Shown: piece by piece, positions 60,208-64,000 of the stretch
How positions within the stretch are numbered: the stretch's first letter is position 1
Layout: every line of letters starts with the position of its first letter
DNA from: Azolla caroliniana
Taxonomy: Eukaryota > Polypodiophyta
DNA length: 64,000 bases
NCBI GenBank assembly: GCA_043228905.1
Contig: JBHGNT010000004.1
Span: 3,906,001 to 3,970,000 of the forward strand
Direction of reading: 5' to 3'
The notes under the pieces: model-generated
Databases searched by the model: none
The model's input: the letters and a program-made list of their open reading frames with translations, nothing else
What the model was told of the DNA's origin: nothing
Program-made: the position numbers and the translations under genes

Positions 60208-60656
60208 TGTGGAGATATCAAGCTCAACTAGATTTGGTTAGTTAGTCAACACACATAACTTAGTAGTTACCTAGATAGAATCTAGTTAGTGTGTTGACCT
60301 TAAAGCCTTAAATAGGATTTTGTACTTGAGTGGGATACATTGTAGATCCTCCACTCCCATGTTCATTTAATATAGGACTTACACCTTTGTACCTATATTA
60401 TACTCACACATGTGCACCTTTGCACATGAGATGTATATATATACCTCGTTGTGGGTATTTTTCTATTTGATGATGCTTTTTAATATACACTCTTGTTAAT
60501 CATCCCCCATTTATAATATTGTTCATAAGTGTAACTTCCCCTCTCTCTCTCTTCCTCTCACACACATACGCACACATATCACATAATCTTCTACTTATTA
60601 ACTACTCACATAATTAGACGTTAATTAACCCTTGCTTAATTACCTAATTCTTTACA
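60208..60656 (+). mobile_element. Solo LTR of a copia-1-related element
   Basis: 449 bases, starting TGTGGAGATATCAAGCTCAA and ending CTAATTCTTTACA. The ends resemble those of the copia-1 LTR (TGTTGAGAATCAAGCTCAAC ... TTGATTCTTTACA). It has a TATA-like stretch at about 60430 and a CT-rich run at about 60540. A 5-bp TTATG duplication flanks it and no internal domain is present. A single LTR with intact duplication indicates LTR-LTR recombination. Confidence 0.88.
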
Positions 60657-60952
60657 TTATGTATTGAAAGTCTCAAGCTTGGATGTCTGGTACTCGTCTT
60701 AAAGCGGTACAAGCAACAATGATTCAAATGATTTCTTATTCTTTGTCCTTATTGCCATGGACAAAGAAATCACTTGATCATTTGGTTAGTTCATTAAAAT
60801 ATACATGGTGGAAGAAAAGAGTAAAATTGGTATGAGTTGACATTCATGGAGCAATATACATAGTGGTTTTACTAAATTTAGAAGATTGTATGGTGAGTTG
60901 AAGATTTAACCTTTTAAAAGGTATGTGCATAACTTCATAAGTACTCAACTGT
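60657..60952 (+). pseudogene. LINE reverse-transcriptase remnant (part 2)
   Basis: After removal of the solo LTR the reading continues SQAWMSGTRLKAVQATMIQM then ISYSLSLLPWTKKSLDHLV and KYTWWKKR. This matches the region after the catalytic core of plant LINE RT. The copy then decays and is cut at 60953 by the LTR-like element. Confidence 0.72.
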
Positions 60953-61683
60953 TGTCGTGAAGATTTTCGGCAACGGTGTGAAAATTGCATGGAATGTACA
61001 AAATCAAGTGTGGTTCTTCACACACAATATGAAATAATAATAGTGAAGATACTATTTTATATTAGTTTAATATTTTGGTACGAAAAGATGGATGTCTTCA
61101 AGAGCTTCCGAATGCACTTTACTACATTTGAAACGGACAACTAAATGTCAAGTTATGTGAGTGCAAAGTTTGAGAAGAAGAAGAGAAAAACAAAATTGTG
61201 AGATATCCCACATAGATAGGACAAATCAGGATCCTACAGTATATGAGCATAGTTAGAACTTATTACTTTTTGTCTATGTGTGGAGCACAGAATGTTCAAG
61301 GTGACTTGGGCTAAACTGTTCGGATGGATGGATGTGGCTTAACCACTTGTAATGGTTTTGGAGAACTGGACCGGACGTACGACGACGGAACCGGGACCGG
61401 GATCGGATTCGGATCGAGCCGGACGGACGGATCTGGATCGAACCGATCGGTACGGACACGACCAGATCGGACTGGTCGGCATCAGACATACAGATCGATT
61501 GGTGGGTCAGATAGGTTGATCGCAACACACGATGTCTTGAAGATTTCGGTGTGAAACGAACAAAAAAAAATTGTCTATAGGTTCCGTCGGCTCATTGGAG
61601 GTCGACTGAAGGTGTAATATGCAGTTAAACATTTGTAAAATACAAGACTAAAGCCGAGTAATATTTTGTGCATTGAAAGGGAT

Positions 61684-61732
61684 GCAAGCAAGGCTTGAAC
61701 CTTGCACCTCCAAGAAAGGCACTAAGCCAAGT
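61684..61732 (-). repeat. tRNA-like segment in the long LTR-like copy
   Basis: Read on the minus strand: TGGCTTAGTGCC (A-box-like, 61719-61730) and GGTTCAAGCC (B-box-like, about 61692-61701). It corresponds to the segment at 25428-25492. No complete cloverleaf can be drawn. Confidence 0.55.
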
Positions 61733-62050
61733 CATTTCTTTAAGTTATATTTTTATCATTATACTTCTCATACATGAGAGCTTGAATGAGTGACATGGTT
61801 ATCATGCAACACATGCAATGCATGAGCGCCAAATGGCAAACATGCATCACATGCATTACATGCATGTCTTGCACCCTCACATGCATCATATGCATTGGGG
61901 CATCTATAAAAGAGTGGATGAAAAACAAAAACAGAGCTAGGTATTAATCAAGAAATTAATAAAAATAATAAATCGTTATCCAATTGGTGATGTATTAATC
62001 TTGTTTCTCAAATCTAAAGTCAAGGGGTCAATCTTAATCTCCCTCTCTCT

Positions 62051-62509
62051 TAACAATCGACAACGGTTCGGTTGGTTTGAACCGAACCGAACCGCGAAAC
62101 CGCGGTTTAACGGCATAACGGTTTCAACAGTAAAAAACCATTGTTTTAACGGTTTAACGGTTTTTATTTTTTATTTAAAAAATTTAAAAAAATTTCTAAA
62201 AATTTCTAAATTTTGTTTTTAAACAATCTTTTCATTTTTACACCTTATTCTCACATTTTAGGAACATCTAAAAAATTCTAAAAATTCTAAATAATGAAAT
62301 ATTATAAATTTTTAAAAATATTATAAATTTGACCTATGTTGAAAACCGAAACCGAACCACGAAACCGTGGTTTTTACGGTTTAATGGTTTAACAGTTTGA
62401 AAAATGTTTAACGGTTCCGTGGTTCGGTTCGGTTAGGTTCAAGTTTCAGAAAATGAAAACGGTTCGGTTTGGACCCTCTCAAACCGAACCGAACCGTCGC
62501 CGATTGTTA
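62051..62509. mobile_element. hAT-like MITE, copy C, nested in the LTR-like element
   Basis: 459 bases. TIRs are TAACAATCGACAACGGTTCG and (right, reverse complement) TAACAATCGGCGACGGTTCG. The 8-bp flank CTCTCTCT is present on both sides (62043-62050 and 62510-62517). The duplication is less diagnostic here because the target is itself a CT repeat. The core words are shared with copies A and B. Confidence 0.9.
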
Positions 62510-62671
62510 CTCTCTCTCCATCTCAATCTTTCTCTCGCCATATCAATCTCTCTCAATCTATCTTAAATACTTTCTCGCTAAAGCTAGTACAAACTTCGAA
62601 TCCTTCTGGTCCAGGACCTCGGTAGTTACGCCTCACGATCTGCACATAGTGACGGATTTTCACGACACCGT

Positions 62672-64000
62672 GGGCATAAATAATTTGCCAATTTGTGGAG
62701 GAAGTGGGTATATACCATGAGCATTTAACTATCCATAATATATTATGTTTTAACAATTATTGCTTTCAAGGCAACAATGTTTGAAATTGTTTAATTAGAG
62801 AGCCCTAGAGTATAGAGAATATAATAATTCTTTGGTAATAGAGGTGATGGCAACTGCAACGATATTACATTGGGATGGAAAAGAAAGTCTCAACTCATAG
62901 TTCAATTGAATGGCAAGGCTTGGCTTGGAAACAGTGGAAGATTTCGTTCTAGAGTCACATAGGAAAATGATGACCTTTCAAATAGTCCGAAGTAAGTTTT
63001 GCATACCACATGGATATGGGTATATTTGGCAATCAATATTGGCATTGCCTAGTCTAGATTTCCCAAATAGTGATTGCTCTCTCTCTCTCAATAAAGGATG
63101 TTAGTTAACAACACACATAAGAAGAATAAAGGAAAATAACAACTTCTTATTATAATAGAGTATTTAGCACATATAAAAAAAGTGGTGTGCTTAGGGTTTT
63201 GAGTAATTACCTCTTAACCCTAAGTATTTTTAACTCAAATGGAAGATTAGAGGGATAGAGTGAGAGCTCTTAACAGTCTAATGAAAGGCGAAAACCCAAG
63301 AATGTTCAATGGAGAAGAGCTACAAAAGTCACAAAAGAGTGGCTTATATAGCATTTTACAAAGGGGTGGGTTAATTTTACACTAACGTGTCCACTGACGA
63401 CAAACCTTTCTATCAAAATTTACTATATCCCCCTTTTCCCTAATGTCTTGTTGACATTGGTGTCTCTTTGTTGGTGCCTTTGTGTCCACAACATGTGCCT
63501 CGAATGGCAGATACTTAACAAATTCAAGCATCATTAACATGCAGTTTTCTGTCACCTTTTAAATGAGGTTTCATTGATGGTACTAGAGCTCTACCCACCC
63601 CCATCATATCAAGAGGTGTTTGACAACCGTAGGTATCGGGGGGGGGGGGGGGGGGGGGATGTGGTATAGTGTATAATTGGAGCATGAGAAATGGGTTCCT
63701 ATTTGATGAACTTCGTGGGATACCACGACAACTCTATAGGTTGAAAGGAAGGCTGATTTGGCAATTTTCGCAACTATGATGTATGGGGAATGAGGTCTCG
63801 AGAAGAGGTAGGTTTACACTATCTAGCATTACAACACTTAGAGAGGGTTTAGCGTGCAGTAGACATTCGGTTAAGTGTGTGCCCACTTAAGTGCACCATT
63901 CTATTAAATGCACTTTTTATAGAGGTCAAAATCCAGATAAAAAAAATTACATTGTTTCATGACGAAATTACATTAAACCAAATTGAAACTATGCTCTAAA
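62672..64000. other. Repeat-rich end of the window
   Basis: No gene is recognised. At about 62900-63080 the + strand can be read as SIEWQGLAWKQWKISF...FQIVRSKFCIPHGYGYIWQSI. This could be a further decayed part of the LINE at 59.5-60.9 kb, but I cannot assign a domain. A 21-base G run is at 63638-63658. Sequence around 63675-63700 resembles the right flank of copia-1 at 28900. Confidence 0.4.
63638..63658. repeat. Poly-G run (21 bases)
   Basis: An uninterrupted G homopolymer in an AT-rich context. Same length as the run at 36559-36579 and one base shorter than the C run at 19907-19928. Confidence 0.9.

Larger units (their letters stand above)
60953..62667 (+). mobile_element. LTR-like element (TGTCGTGAA family), long copy, containing MITE copy C
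   Basis: It starts TGTCGTGAAGATTTTCGG and ends GGATTTTCACGACA. Flanks CTGT (60949-60952) and CCGT (62668-62671) fit a 4-bp duplication with one C/T change. It aligns in reverse with 25027-25975 at both ends, across the tRNA-like segment (61684-61732) and across the block CACATGCATTACATGCATG. A TATA-type CTATAAAAGAGTGG lies at about 61905. The extra length comes from the MITE at 62051-62509 and a GC-rich segment at about 61365-61500 built of CGGATCGGA/CCGGAC words. No protein is encoded. Confidence 0.75.

Overview
The window looks like nuclear DNA of a vascular land plant. Four gene families in it are plant-typical: an EXORDIUM-type cell-wall protein, a DREB2-type AP2/ERF factor, a CDPK-related kinase and a PLS-class PPR protein. 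It also carries a plant TFIIIA gene with its 5S-rRNA-mimic exon. The AT-rich, retroelement-laden intergenic DNA and the type of PPR gene suggest a fern or another non-flowering lineage, but the lineage is inference and not proven.

Layout. 1-3.2 kb: microsatellites, then the single-exon EXORDIUM-like gene (+). 3.2-11.3 kb: decayed intergenic DNA with one 5'-truncated LINE (5982-6905) flanked by an 18-bp imperfect target-site duplication. 11.86-13.04 kb: DREB2-like gene (+). 16.3-19.4 kb: TFIIIA gene (-), eight coding exons that I could join in frame to 540 aa, with a 5S-rRNA-mimic segment in the intron before exon 5. 20.3-21.1 kb: a diverged LTR-like repeat. 22.45-28.88 kb: a young Ty1/copia element (copia-1) with a 949-bp LTR-like element nested in its integrase region. 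30.7-31.8 kb: hexanucleotide minisatellite and tandem duplications. 32.0-35.84 kb: CDPK-related kinase (-), eleven exons joined in frame to 637 aa. 37-45 kb: gene-poor repeats and copia debris. 45.1-48.8 kb: a second copia element (copia-2), with near-identical LTRs but dead coding capacity. 50.8, 58.0 and 62.1 kb: three copies of one hAT-like MITE, each with an 8-bp target-site duplication. 51.7-52.2 kb: LINE zinc-binding-domain fragment. 52.4-55.1 kb: intronless PPR gene (-). 59.5-62.7 kb: a nest of LINE, solo LTR, LTR-like element and MITE.

The host genes are independent single loci and there is no operon-like organisation. Insertion order can be read from the nesting: the LINE at 59.5 kb is older than the solo LTR and probably the LTR-like element inside it, and the latter is older than the MITE. 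Copia-1 is older than the LTR-like element inside it. The most informative regulatory feature is the 5S-rRNA mimic in TFIIIA. TFIIIA directs 5S rRNA transcription, and in land plants a 5S-like exon in its pre-mRNA controls productive splicing. Exon coordinates come from reading splice sites and frames by eye and have no transcript support.
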